Of a DNA stretch of 64,000 nucleotides, positions 11,349 to 21,520 are shown piece by piece (the stretch's first letter is position 1; the number at the start of each line of letters is the position of its first letter). The notes below the pieces were generated by a model. It did not search any database. It was not told where the DNA came from and saw nothing but the letters and a program-made list of their open reading frames with translations. A program made the translations under genes and the position numbers. This DNA is from Cyclospora cayetanensis (lineage: Eukaryota; Apicomplexa; Conoidasida; Eucoccidiorida; Eimeriidae): positions 1-64,000 of the forward strand of contig NW_020312757.1 in the NCBI RefSeq assembly GCF_002999335.1, read 5' to 3'.

Positions 11349-13378
11349 CTACATGAGCATCCGTTTTCTATCTACTTGGAGGTCGGGTCGCCAAACGAAT
11401 TCAAAAAGTCCCTCCTTCGTATTGAACAGCCCTGCATGCAGCCACATTAACTTGAGAGTGAATCGGGGCCCTATCTCCTGCAACAATGCCCCAAGCTTTG
11501 GGTTGAGCGGCTGTTGCTGCTGCTGCTCCTCCTCCTCTAGTCCTTCCTTCTCTTGTTCCTGATGCTGCTGCAGTTGCGTCTGAGAGAGGTCTAGTGGAGG
11601 CCTTAATCTCTTTTTCTCCTTGAAGATATATCGGTGGTGCCGGAAGAAAATGAAGTCCCTTTGGTTATGAAGAGTAATCAAACGGCGTCCCGTGAACTGG
11701 GGAGTCTGCACGAACACGCAAACAACAGCAGCAGCAAAAGCAGTCGGACGGCCCTTCTAAGACGGCGCGAAGCAAAAGTGACTCAACATGAGCGTCCGAG
11801 AGCAGCCCCCCATCGAAGAGAAGGCAGGCGTGCGAAGAAGCGTACTACAGGAAAGAGGCTGCCCAGCAGCCTGGCAACGCGACGGCCAAGGGAGGTAACG
11901 AAGTTGTTAAGAAGCAGCTCCGGATTATGGGATGAAGAGCATCCACCATCTGGAAGGTCCTGGGCAAGAGTCACATTGGAAATCCTAAAGTAGCTGGTGG
12001 GGCCTTCTGCAGCAGGAAACTCCACACCACAGCATTTGATGGAGCGGGGGGGGCACTCTCTCTAGAAGGAAAGCTCAGCATCGGGTAAGCAGGCAACGTT
12101 GCTGAAACAGCCGCAGCGGACCGGGGAGGTGGCAGATATAAAGGCCGTCCGCTTGTCCTTTCTTCTCCTTGAAGAGCAACACTGCAGTGAAGCCCCCCGC
12201 TATTGCGGCGCTGCACACCGTTTTAACGGATGTTTGCAGGCGCTGCACGCAACACAGCTCGAGCCACTAAGCGCCGGACTGCAAACGTTCCATGGCGTGG
12301 ACGATGCGAGCTCAACAACTGTCCCATAGGATGATAGACGCCATAATCTACACTGCTGCGGCACCCACATCTTCGATGTACATACTTTGTAATAATATGC
12401 GCCTGGAAGAATCAAGAGCATCTCCTTCAGGAAGTCGTGGAAACGCGCGGAGGGACGTCTGCATGTGAAGCACAAGCCGACAACTGCTTCAATGTGTGTT
12501 AGATGCAGGGGTTAAGCACTTGGTGTGCCCCTGGTGCTTTGCAATTGAAGCTGCGGCAGCCACTGATTGGTGACTACGAAACGACAGGGGCAGCGTGCGA
12601 CAGTGGCAGCGTGCTTCCGGAGGAAATCAGATCGTCAGGGAACGCGCAATCTTGGAGAATAGAGGGCAACACACTTGCTAGTTGTAATAAAGAGCTTGGG
12701 AGTTTTCTCCCCCCTGAAGACAGGGGCGAACTCGTCAGCCTCCTCCGCCTCGGCCGCTTCTGCATCGTTGCCTGAAACTGTGCCAGCAGCAGCCGCAGCG
12801 CGAACAATATCACGTGCAACAGCAATATGCCTAAAAAGGGCGCCGACGCCAGCAATGAAAAGCGAGCTTTGCGCACACATTCCAGCTGCAATTCAATTTA
12901 AAAGAAAAGCAATACCCGCAGCACCCAATCAAGTTAACGGCGAAAACAGCCCAAATAGGGAGCACGGAGTAGAGAGCGCAGAGGCGGCTCTAATAATGCA
13001 AGCGCAGTGCCCTGTGTAGGCTGATGCAAGGGAGGAGGTGGATTTACACCACGAGCCCGTACCAACTGAATCGTCTGGCGCTCGCATGGACTCAATAGTC
13101 CTCGGAACCTGCTTTTCGACCGTCTCTCCCCGTTTCTCCCGTCGTTTTCTGTCCTTCCGTTTGGCGCTTTTCTCTTTCTTGTGATCTTGCTTCTGCTGCT
13201 GGCGAACCGCAGCACGCCGAGCCTTGTTGCGAATCTTGCTAGGGTCCACTGCTTTCAAGTCTTTCTTCTTCCCGCTGCCGTGGTCGCTAACCTTGCGCAG
13301 CTTCGGGGGAGCCGAGCCAGCATCGGGTGTGTCGCCTCCATCGTCTGCACCTGCGGAAGCTCGCTGTCTCTTCGCCAT
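11349..13378 (-). CDS. RPF1: Ribosome production factor 1 (Brix domain), 6 exons
   Basis: RPF1 is a nucleolar Brix-domain protein of large-subunit (pre-60S) assembly. Exons in transcript order: 13378-13063, 12771-12675, 12458-12386, 12242-12122, 12006-11849, 11705-11349. Phases 1-2-0-1-0 agree and give 373 residues, close to the usual length of about 350. Residues 1-105 are the typical basic Lys/Arg-rich tail (KKEKSAKRKDRKRREKR), followed by an acidic linker into EFAPVFRGEKTPKLFITTSK, the start of the Brix fold. Next come YICHLPEGPTSYFRIS, LLLNNFVTSLGRR, TLHNQRDFIFFRHHRYIF and the ending GPRFTLKLMWL. The only odd feature is a Gln/Glu-rich insertion between the HHRYIF strand and the final GPRFTLKL segment, where the human protein is short. 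The gene is divergent from the NPL4-like gene. Confidence 0.93.
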
Positions 13379-14069
13379 TGGCGCTGGATCCCGAACACCT
13401 AAGCCCCCAGCCCCCCTACGTGTACTTTAGCCTCCAGCGCTGTGGTTCGAACTTGAACACCAGTAGATACTTCTCCGCTTGAAAATATTTGCACTACGTC
13501 TCGAATCCCCCACTAGGAACCCTGAAGCCTTTCGCACGAGCAGAAGGGTCGCAGCTTGCAGCAACCAAATGCACATGCCCTAGGCCTAGGACTGGAACAA
13601 AAAAGGAATTGCGCGGGCGGCTTCCTGCTTCCGGCGTGGCACTTCCACGCGTATTAACAAGATAATGAATTATTCGCGCTGCAACACTGATGGTGTTGCT
13701 ACTGCCGCTGCTGCTGCTGAATGCATGCATTCAGCAGCAGCAGCTCCGAGTGTCGAGAGTCCTTACATAGGAAGCCAAACCAGTCAAACACCACATAGAG
13801 GTGCCCTTTGCTTCCCTTTCCCCATTTAAAAGTCATTAATTAGCTTGGGGGACGGATTTTTAGTGTGAAGCAGTTACTCTACGGAGACCCCGGCTGGGCG
13901 AGACTCTCGAGACTCTATTGATGAATCGGCATACTGCCCTGCCCGGAAATCCACAGTTTTTCTCAGGAGCAACCTGTAGCTGGGAGTGTATTGTATGTTT
14001 TGCTTGGGCTGCTCATCCGCAGTGTGTGGGGATCAGAGTTTAGCATGTAGTGTGTAGTAGGCCTGTGAG
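13379..14069. promoter_or_regulatory. Divergent intergenic region (RPF1 / NPL4-like)
   Basis: These 691 bp separate two start codons on opposite strands, so both promoters should lie here. No TATA-like or other known core element can be assigned. The striking element is the 38-bp perfect palindrome described separately. I see no ORF of interest. Confidence 0.5.
13707..13744. repeat. Perfect 38-bp palindrome, CTG/CAG arms
   Basis: Four CTG units, a self-complementary 12-mer (aatgcatgcatt) and four CAG units, closed by one extra G-C pair, form an uninterrupted inverted repeat with no spacer. Symmetry stops at the next base on each side. It could extrude as a cruciform, or bind a dimeric factor through the TGCATGCA core. 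A TGCATGC-type motif is a known apicomplexan AP2 target, so a regulatory role is possible but is an inference. Confidence 0.9.
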
Positions 14070-17000
14070 ATGCGAATGCGACCACAAGTTTTGTCGCTTC
14101 GCCAGTGGTTCTTCTGTCTCCTTTCGTTACTCCTGTGCAGCAGCTTGGAACCCGCAGAGGGTCCTTTTTTCTCCATACAGGGCCTCCAAGGCGGCGATGC
14201 TCTTACACTGAGGCGGCAGCGGCCGCACATGGCCGTTGCTAATGCGCCTCCTGCTGCTGGAGCAACAGGTACCAGTCGTGCTGCTCCTGTACGAACACCC
14301 TCAGTTTTTGAATTGCCATGGAGGCGTGGTACCAGCAGAATCGTCGAACGAGCTGCTGTGGAGGGGGGGGCGCAAAAGGGAGTCGGCATCAGCGGCTTGA
14401 ATGGCTGCAAGGCCAAGCACCGCAGGCTCAAATGCGGGCTGCAGCTACTGGCTGCGCTGGTAGCGATAGCAGTGGCGGGATTCGCAAGAAAGAGATGCAC
14501 TGACACTTCTGTTCGTGCGTCCGGTCCAAAATCAGTAGCCTCGCTAACACCGTCCAGTGCAACATCGCAAGCCCATCAGAAGAAGGCTCGGCAAGAGCTG
14601 CCGCAGCCATCACAGAAAAAGGAGAAAAAGCAGCAACAGAAGGACCCCTTGATCTCTGAAAGCCTCGAGCTTGCTGCCTCTGACTTTTCAGTCTCGCTGC
14701 AACTCGAGGTTAGCAGCAGCCTTAGTCTGCTGATTTCTTTTGCAGCCGCAGCAGCTGAGCACTGAGCTGCATTGAGCACCTCGTTTGAAGTGGTGCTGTG
14801 CCTTTTTCTGCTGCATGCAGGTGGCAGTCTCTCCCGCTGCTCAGCAGCAGATCGCCATGGCAGTACAGAGCACCCTCCAGCAGCAGCAGAAGGGAGGAGA
14901 TGCTGCAGGGGTTGCGCCACTTGGCATCCTGTACGGGAGGAGGATACAGCAGGAACAAGAGCAGCAGGAGAGCACTAGCCGGAGGAAGGGGGTGTGTGGC
15001 ATACATGATCGCACTAGCAGCAGGAGTCGCAACAGCCTCAAGACGGTGATCGTGGTGGATGCGATGCTGCTGCTTCCAAAAGGAACCCTCGTAAGGGCGA
15101 GCTATACATATCTATATCCATCGCTGCTGTTGCTGGGTTGTTGTTGGTTTTGTGTTGCTCTTGTTGGTGTTGTTTTGGTGCTGTCTTTGCTGCAGCAGTT
15201 CATCTGTCTGAGCAGCAGCCTGTGGGGGATCTCCTGTGCTTCTGATACTGCGAGTTCTGCTGATGCTCTTTGCTCCTGCTGTTTGCTGCACACGCCTCTC
15301 GTTGCAGTCGCCGACAGAGGATGTGGCAGCTGCAGATAAGCTCACTTGGCTCCTGGGGTTGCACCGAGTTGGATTTGTCAGCTTCTCTCCTCTGCGAGAG
15401 CAGCAGCAGCAGTCACAACAGCAAAAGCTGCAGCATAGCAGCATATTAAACAAATCGGTACATTGGCGGAACAGTGGAGCCTTCACATGGCAAGACCAGG
15501 TGAGCAGCATGCACAGGCAGCAAAGGCATGTGTATCTGTGAATCTTTTTCGTTTCGCTACCCCGTCTCTCCTTGAGCGCAGTCTGTCGCTCCCTGAAGTT
15601 GCCTTGTGCCCTCTCCGTTTTCACCTTTCTATATCATCTTGGAGCTGTTGCTGTTGCTCCTTTTGTTGCTGCTGCTGTTGATGTTGCTCCTGTTGTTCCT
15701 GCTGCTGCTGATGTTGCTCTTGTTGTTGTTGCTCTTGTTGTTGATATTGCACGCAGCAGAGAAATCCCTTACCATCGGAAGCATCGGAGGCATTCGCCCT
15801 TTTACTGCAACAACAACAACCACAGCAACCACAGCAACAACAACAGCAACAACAACAACCACAGCAACAACAACAGCAACACCAACCACAGCAACAACAG
15901 CAACAACAGCAACAACAACAGCAACACCAACCACAGCAACAACAGCAACAACAGCAACAACAGCAACAACAACAGCAACAACCACCACAGCAACAACAAC
16001 AGCAACAACCACTACAGCAACAACAACTACAAAAGCAACAACAAGAGCAACAACAACATCAACAAGAGCAACAAGTGTGTCTATTTGTGCGTCTGGTAGA
16101 TGGAATGAACTTTGAGCTGGTTGCGTGGGCTGCAACCCCTCCTGGACATGTGTTGCGCCAGCGGGGGCTATTGCTGCTGAATGTGAACGCCATTCATGGC
16201 GGGAAGCATACCAACGCGTGTAACAGGAGCAGCGGCAAGCTCAGTAGTCATGAAAAGGCTGGGAAACGAATCTCGCGCAGAGCTCATCAAGCGTGGCACC
16301 TACGGCCCCATGAAAGCGAGCAACACGCCGAAGCGGCAACTGAGCTAAATGTGGCGGCAGCAGATGGGGAGATTGCACTTTCAGAAGAAATCAAGATTGA
16401 TGGTTATTCCATGCGGACGCTTCCACTGCGAGCTCTTGTGGACATGGTTCCGATTCGGCCTACACAGCACCAGCAGCACCGCAGCACCCAGACTCAGCAA
16501 GTGCAGCAGAAGCGCATCCACCAACAAGAGGCACCGTTCTTTCACGTCATCGAGCAGCAGCAACGGCTGGAGGGAGATGCAGCAGCGCATCCCGCACGTG
16601 ATGGCTTCGCAGTGAGTCCCTCCAGTTCTTAGGGAGAAAGGAACCTGCAGTAACAGGGGCATCTGCTGCTTTGGGTAGTCACGCCAGCAGCCAGCTCTGC
16701 TGCCCCTCCAGCAGTTTTGTGCATGTGTTTCTCTGCTGGCTTGCAGCCGCAATGCGCGCTGCTGTCGTCTATCCGCATACTTTGTTTAGGCAGAAAGCAG
16801 CAGAACGAACCTCTCCGAGTGTCTTTTTGCCTCGCCTGCTCTCCCTGGCCTTCTATTCCTGCCTCAAGCTTCGGTTCCTTAATTGCGTTGACTTTGCTGC
16901 TGCAGCTACTGCAAAAGGCTTCAAACAACGAAGCGGCCCTGCTGCTGCTGCGTGACTTCGCGCTGTTGATGCATCTACAAAGACACTTGGCGAGGGAGAA

Positions 17001-17160
17001 GGACCTTGTGGCTCTTTGCAGCGCAGTCAAAGCGGCTGCAGCAAGTGGTGCGGCTTCTTGTCTAACTCCCAGTGACCGCTCCAGCAGCAGTAGCGGCCAG
17101 TCGCTTCCTGGGCCCCTTTTTCGTCTCCTGCAGCGAATTGTTGCTGCTGGAATGGCGTAG
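14070..17160 (+). CDS. NPL4-like protein with secretory/plastid-type leader, 5 exons
   Basis: Exons: 14070-14708, 14821-15090, 15308-15499, 15757-16611, 16906-17160, all phase 0, giving 736 residues. The C-terminal two thirds resemble NPL4, the Cdc48/p97 cofactor that with UFD1 binds ubiquitylated substrates for membrane extraction. Matches: APLGILYGRR with VIVVDAMLLLP (MPN-like core), WLLGLHRVGFV (family: LGLxxVGWI), VCLFVRLVDGMNFELVAW (family: strand before FEAFQVS), RDFALLMHLQRHL and the ending IVAAGMA (family: SDFHLLLFL..., SLAGMA). The N-terminus is unlike cytosolic NPL4. It starts MRMRPQ, has a hydrophobic core WFFCLLSLLLCSS, then about 90 Ser/Arg/Ala-rich residues and a second hydrophobic stretch near 130-145. 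The ubiquitin-like domain and the zinc finger are not visible. An 89-codon Gln-rich tract interrupts the core. This looks like a symbiont-derived, plastid-routed NPL4, but that is an inference. Assignment of the first exon to the same gene rests on phase and spacing. Confidence 0.65.
15808..16074 (+). repeat. CAA/CAG (polyglutamine) tract inside the NPL4-like gene
   Basis: This is 89 codons of mostly CAA and CAG with scattered CCA, CAC, CTA, AAG and GAG. The frame that continues into conserved NPL4-like sequence on both sides reads Gln. The other two frames read Thr/Ala and Asn/Ser/His and stay open only because the unit is repetitive. The mixture of CAA and CAG and the interruptions suggest an old tract. 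Confidence 0.9.
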
Positions 17161-18566
17161 TCACTCTGAGTCACGCAGCACCACCGTTACTGAATGAGGG
17201 TGTGGCCGCACCAGGGGTGTGGCACCTCAGTGTTGTCAGCTGTTGCAGTCGAATGCGTTGTTGCTTGGATTGCCACCTCAATCTACGTTGTAACGGAGCG
17301 CACACGCAAGCTCGTGGTAAAGCAGCACACCCTGCAGTGTCACTATCTAAAGGCGTACAGCAGCATCTCTGCTTGTATCCTATTCGCGAATGGCGCGCCA
17401 GTTTTGTCGCGAGTGCACCTAAAACAGCTTGCATAGTGCAGCTGCTGTATCTGCAGCTAACGAACAGTTCCTTCCACTTATAAAAAGACATGGGAGAGTA
17501 ATTCCCGTGGAAAGACATTGAAGCAGCCGCAACCGTAGTCGTTGCCGCTACTCCAGCTGGGTCTGCATCTTGTGGGGCGTACTTGCCGTTGCTGCTGCAC
17601 TGCAGCATGCCGGCTGACTGGCGATGTTTGTTATGGCCACTTGATTTTGAACTCTGCAGCAGCAGTACACGCTGCAGTAGCAGCTGAAGTACTCGCTGCA
17701 GACGCAGGAGCCGCATAAGGGCACCTGCAGAGGTTTGTTCTGCTGCTATACGCATCAGCAATGTGGGTGCTGGAGAGCAGCGCGCACTGTTGCTGCAGGG
17801 CAGCAGGATACACATATACGCAACTGCTGCAATGGCAGCAGCGCTGGCTGCTGCCACAGCTGCAGTACAGTAAGGTGGGAACACACGCGCAGAGGGAAAC
17901 TGGAACGGAGTTGAGCACAGCTGGGATTCCACGCACAGACAGCAAAGGGCATCCAGCGGGACGGAGAATGTAGAGGATCGTAAGAATGCGGCCCCCACTG
18001 CTCCTACACGGGCAGCAGTGGTAGTAGCAGCAAGGCCACGCCTACCCAGTCAAATCTCGTGGGAGGTTGCACTAGCCCAGCACAAAAATGCTGCTGCCGC
18101 TCTTGCTGCTATAGTGCAGGGGGATACAAAGTTTCGATGAGAGCTGCGCTAGTGCAGCAGGGGCATCCAGTTGCTCAAGATGCCCTGCTGCACGAAAGAT
18201 GGGAGGTGTACACATATAAAAATAGGTATATATATGTATATATACATATCCTTGCCACTGCAATTAGAGGAAACGGCAGCAACTAGTGCTGCTGCAGCTG
18301 CCTATGTGTGCAACTCCTGCGCACTACTGGACCCCGCGAAACGTGAGCAACAGATGGCCATCTAAACCTAGCAGCACCAGCAACAGAGGCACTGTCTCTT
18401 GGCAGTACAACAGCGAGGCGCGCTCTGTTCTTGTTGCTGTGTTTGCCGCTGATGCTGATATGGCTAGTCTTGAAGGTCTTCTCACGCTGCGCCTGGAACA
18501 GCAGGCTACGAAAAAACTGCTGGTGTTGTGGACGACTCAGGGCCTCTTTTGTGTTGCTGCTCTTGC
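17161..18566 (+). other. Unassigned Ala-rich, frame-broken stretch
   Basis: Between the NPL4-like and cyclin genes the + strand holds a series of Ala-rich open pieces that look like protein but lie in different frames. They are near 17300-17440, 17435-17519, 17515-17660, 17645-17716, 17715-17875, 17990-18140 and 18265-18364; the last ends in PAKREQQMAI. Some joins have splice-like sequences, but I could not build one consistent model. It is either a many-exon gene that I cannot resolve, a decayed gene, or degenerate GCN repeat DNA that mimics Ala. The long open frame on the opposite strand (17171-17998) starts with GTG, is Cys/Leu-rich and looks like an antisense shadow. Confidence 0.25.
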
Positions 18567-21520
18567 TTACGAGCCACCACGATGCCTTGAGGCGAGTGCC
18601 GATTGATAAGATACATTCGCTTCTGTTTCAGGGCAGGCCGTTCCTGCTGCTGCTGCTGCGGGAGGTCCAGTGGTGCTGTGGGTTGCGGCACCAAGCAGCA
18701 CTAGATGAGCGTGCTGCAGGCTCTGGAGTTGCTGATGCCGCTGCTGCAGCTGTTGCTGATGCATCAGTCGATAACAACGCTGTTGTTGCTGTTCAATCTG
18801 CTGCTTTAAACGATGTTCCTGAAAGAGCTGTTGTCGTAAAAGCAGCTCTTGCTGCTGCTGCTCCTGCTGCATTTGTTCTGGTTCAGAAGTGCGTGGCGAG
18901 GAGGACGTCTGCAAGAGACCCTCGAAGGCTGCGCAGTTGGTGCTGCTATTGTTCTGCCTCAGCAGCAGTAAAAGCTGCTGCTGCTGCTGGATCGCGAGTC
19001 GCTGGTGCTGTAAGAGGTGCTGCTGCCGCTGGAGTCTTTGCTGCAGCAAGAGCTGCTGCTCTTGTAGCATGGAAAGAAATCGCTGTTCCCTCATTTTGTT
19101 GGTGCAAGGCACAGCGTCTCCCGGGAGAGCGGAGAACTGGTCAGGATGCTGTTGCACCTGCTGTTGTTGTTGTGTTGGCGGAGCTGCAGGTACACCAAAG
19201 CCGGGTCCAAGAAGACGCTGCTGCTGATGCGATGAAGGCGCATGTACTGCGTGCTGCTGCTGCTGCTGGCGTTGCTGCTGCGGTGCCCGCGTGCTCAGTT
19301 GGTGGCTCAGGAGTGCGTTGTGATTGCTGTTGCCTTCTGCCGGTGCTAGTGTTGGTGCTGCTGCTGCTCCGCAAGCAGTGGCAGCAGCCATCTGATGCTG
19401 TTGAGGCGAAGGGTAGCAGGCGGGGGAAGCTGGCGAAGCAGCTTCTGACGCACAGCATGTGCTGCCCGTCGCATGCCCCATGGAGGGCGAGAGGACTGAG
19501 CAACAGCTGCTGCTTCCGCTGCTGCAGGAGAGACACTGCTTTGCCGTTCCGATGGGTAGGCAGCAATTTCCGATGCTGGTCTTCTTTGCAACCGAGACGG
19601 CAGCGACTGCTGCAGCTGCTGCGTCTCTCGCAGTGTATACATACGGCAGCCCATCACAGGCTTCGGCAGCCCTCAAGCTGCTGCTGCTGCAGACTCCGTC
19701 TCCCCGCCTCTTCGTGGGAGCGCTCACGAGTTGATCATCATCCGAGAAAGTGCAGTCGGCAGAAGCAGCCACCTCGTCAAATGTCTGCAGCGCTTGCAAA
19801 CGCGCCACGTCGCCACTCGCCTGGCACCGGAGGCTGCAAGAGTGAAGCAGGAGGGCTTGCTGCTGCTGCTGCAGGTGATGCTGCAGCTGCCGCTGCAGCT
19901 GCTGCTGCAGCTGCTGCTGCAGCTGCCGCTGGCTGCAGTGCTGGTGGTGACGCTGCTGTTGACGTTCGCGTTGGTCGGCTGGAGAGGAGTACGAGAAGCT
20001 CTCTACTGCCGTGTGCTGCATGCCGCTACTTACGCTCGAATACAGCTGCTGTTGTTGGGGCTGCAGCGGCTCTTGCTCCTCTTGCTTGGTCACTAAATAT
20101 GGCCGCGCATGCATGCCGCATGTTGCTGATGCTACGGCAGCGGCCTGCTGCTTCTCTGGATAGGTGCTGTTGGTAATACTGCCGCCGTCATCGCTGCGCC
20201 ATGCACCGCTCCTGCTGCTGAAGGGCTGAGACTGCATCTGTTGCTGCACAGGGCAGTCTCTTGAGAGTGGATGCTCGGCAGGCGACGCTTCACTGTTGAT
20301 TCCTGCTGCTGCAGAGAACGCTGCTCTAGCTGCTGCTGCTGCCTCTGTGCTGTCACAGCTACTGGGTGTCTCGAAAGAGTCGCTAGAGCGGACCGCCTCA
20401 AAAGAGGACGAAGTGCTCTGATCTCCGAAACCGTTAGGCCAAGAGCAGCGACAAGTATCCATCTTGTTGTAAGCGTTGCACCGGCTGCAACTGCCCTCCT
20501 CCAAGGCACAGTTGTGTTGCTTCTGTGGATGATTGCCGTCATGGTTCTGGCAGCAGTCAGATACGGATGGTTCTTCGCACATGGCAACAGTTGCTGCTCC
20601 TGCTGTCTCGTGCTGCTGCTGCTCGCGCTGCAAATCCTCCACTGAGCGAATCGATCGAATTGCATCTGGGCCTGTATGTGGCTGCGGCAACTGCTGCAGC
20701 GGGCGGTTAAGTGCTGCCGCCAATACATTTGAGCGGTACCTATCATATTCCTCCGTAGAAACAAACAGCTGAAAGGATATCAGGGAGAGGAACTGGCCCT
20801 CTAGTAGGTTCAGCTCTGGTGTACGCACTCCACCGACCTTAGCATAATGCCGGTTGCTGTAGTAAACATCATCATAGAACTTCGCGGCCACAGCGACTGC
20901 GGAAAGCAACAGCCGGTGAATATTGAGCAACGAGACAGTAAATCCTGGATGTCTTTTCAGAATACGGTCGATGTAAACGAGGGCTAGCACGAAGCACTCA
21001 TTGCTGCAGCCAAAGTAGCGCGCAACTCGCTGCAAGTAGGCTGATACCGTTATAGCGGGTGTCGATATGGCATGGAAGGTTGTTATGCTGCAGCAACCTG
21101 CGATACATTCGGGAAGGCACACAAAGACACGTGCAGATGCATGTGTCTTGCTCGAATTCTTCTCCTGCAAGCAGCCGCTACTCGTGCAAATGCTGCTGCT
21201 TGTGCCGTTCGTGTTGCCCTGAATTAGCCGATGCTTGTGGCGTGCATGCATGCGTATTATGCATGTATGTGCACGTGTGTGTATAGATACAGGCATGTGA
21301 GCGGCAGAGACGTACTGTTTGGCGATGCGGCTACGAGGTGCTCGAGTACAGCAGCAAGCGAAGAGATGAAGGCAGCCTCAGCGGGGGCAGCCTCTGCAAA
21401 GCGGTCGATGCTGTGGTTGTTACTGCTGCTGCTGCTGCTGCTGCTGTTGCTGTTCCTACGGTCAAAGGCCTCCGAGGGGCCCCCCAAAGCGACCGCGCCT
21501 CCAGCAGTTGTGACACTCAT
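18567..21520 (-). CDS. P-type (PHO80/PCL-like) cyclin with long Gln-rich tail, 2 exons
   Basis: Exons in transcript order: 21520-21316 (68 codons plus 1 nt) and 21097-18567, giving 911 residues. The donor gtacgt and an acceptor in cag join in phase. The cyclin box spans roughly residues 45-190: FISSLAAVLEHLV, TTFHAISTPAIT, YLQRVARYFGCS, LALVYIDRILKR, NIHRLLLSAVAVAAKFYDD, YYSNRHYAKVGGV and an LNLLEGQFL-type helix. The YYSNxxYAKVGGV signature is typical of PHO80-like/CYCU cyclins, which partner CDKs in nutrient or cell-cycle signalling. The remaining 700 residues are Gln/Ser/Cys-rich low complexity with (CTG)n-type coding repeats and no recognised domain. The start ATG at 21520 is the first after an Ala-rich stretch that stays open upstream, so an extra 5' exon cannot be excluded. 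Confidence 0.87.

Noticed and set aside
15757..16074. Repeat array considered as CRISPR
   Set aside because: Units are trinucleotides without spacers, in a eukaryotic coding exon.
15606..16135. Thr/Ala- and Asn/Ser-rich + frames and a Val-rich - frame
   Set aside because: They are out-of-frame readings of the CAA/CAG tract. Only the Gln frame continues into conserved NPL4-like sequence.
17171..17998. 275-codon open frame on the - strand
   Set aside because: It starts with GTG, has Cys/Leu/Ala low complexity, no family resemblance and no splice context. It is probably an antisense shadow of repeat DNA.
18431..20176. 581-codon open frame on the + strand
   Set aside because: It lies exactly antisense to the Gln-rich cyclin tail. 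CAG repeats read as CTG/GCT/TGC on the other strand stay open by chance. It has no conserved motif.
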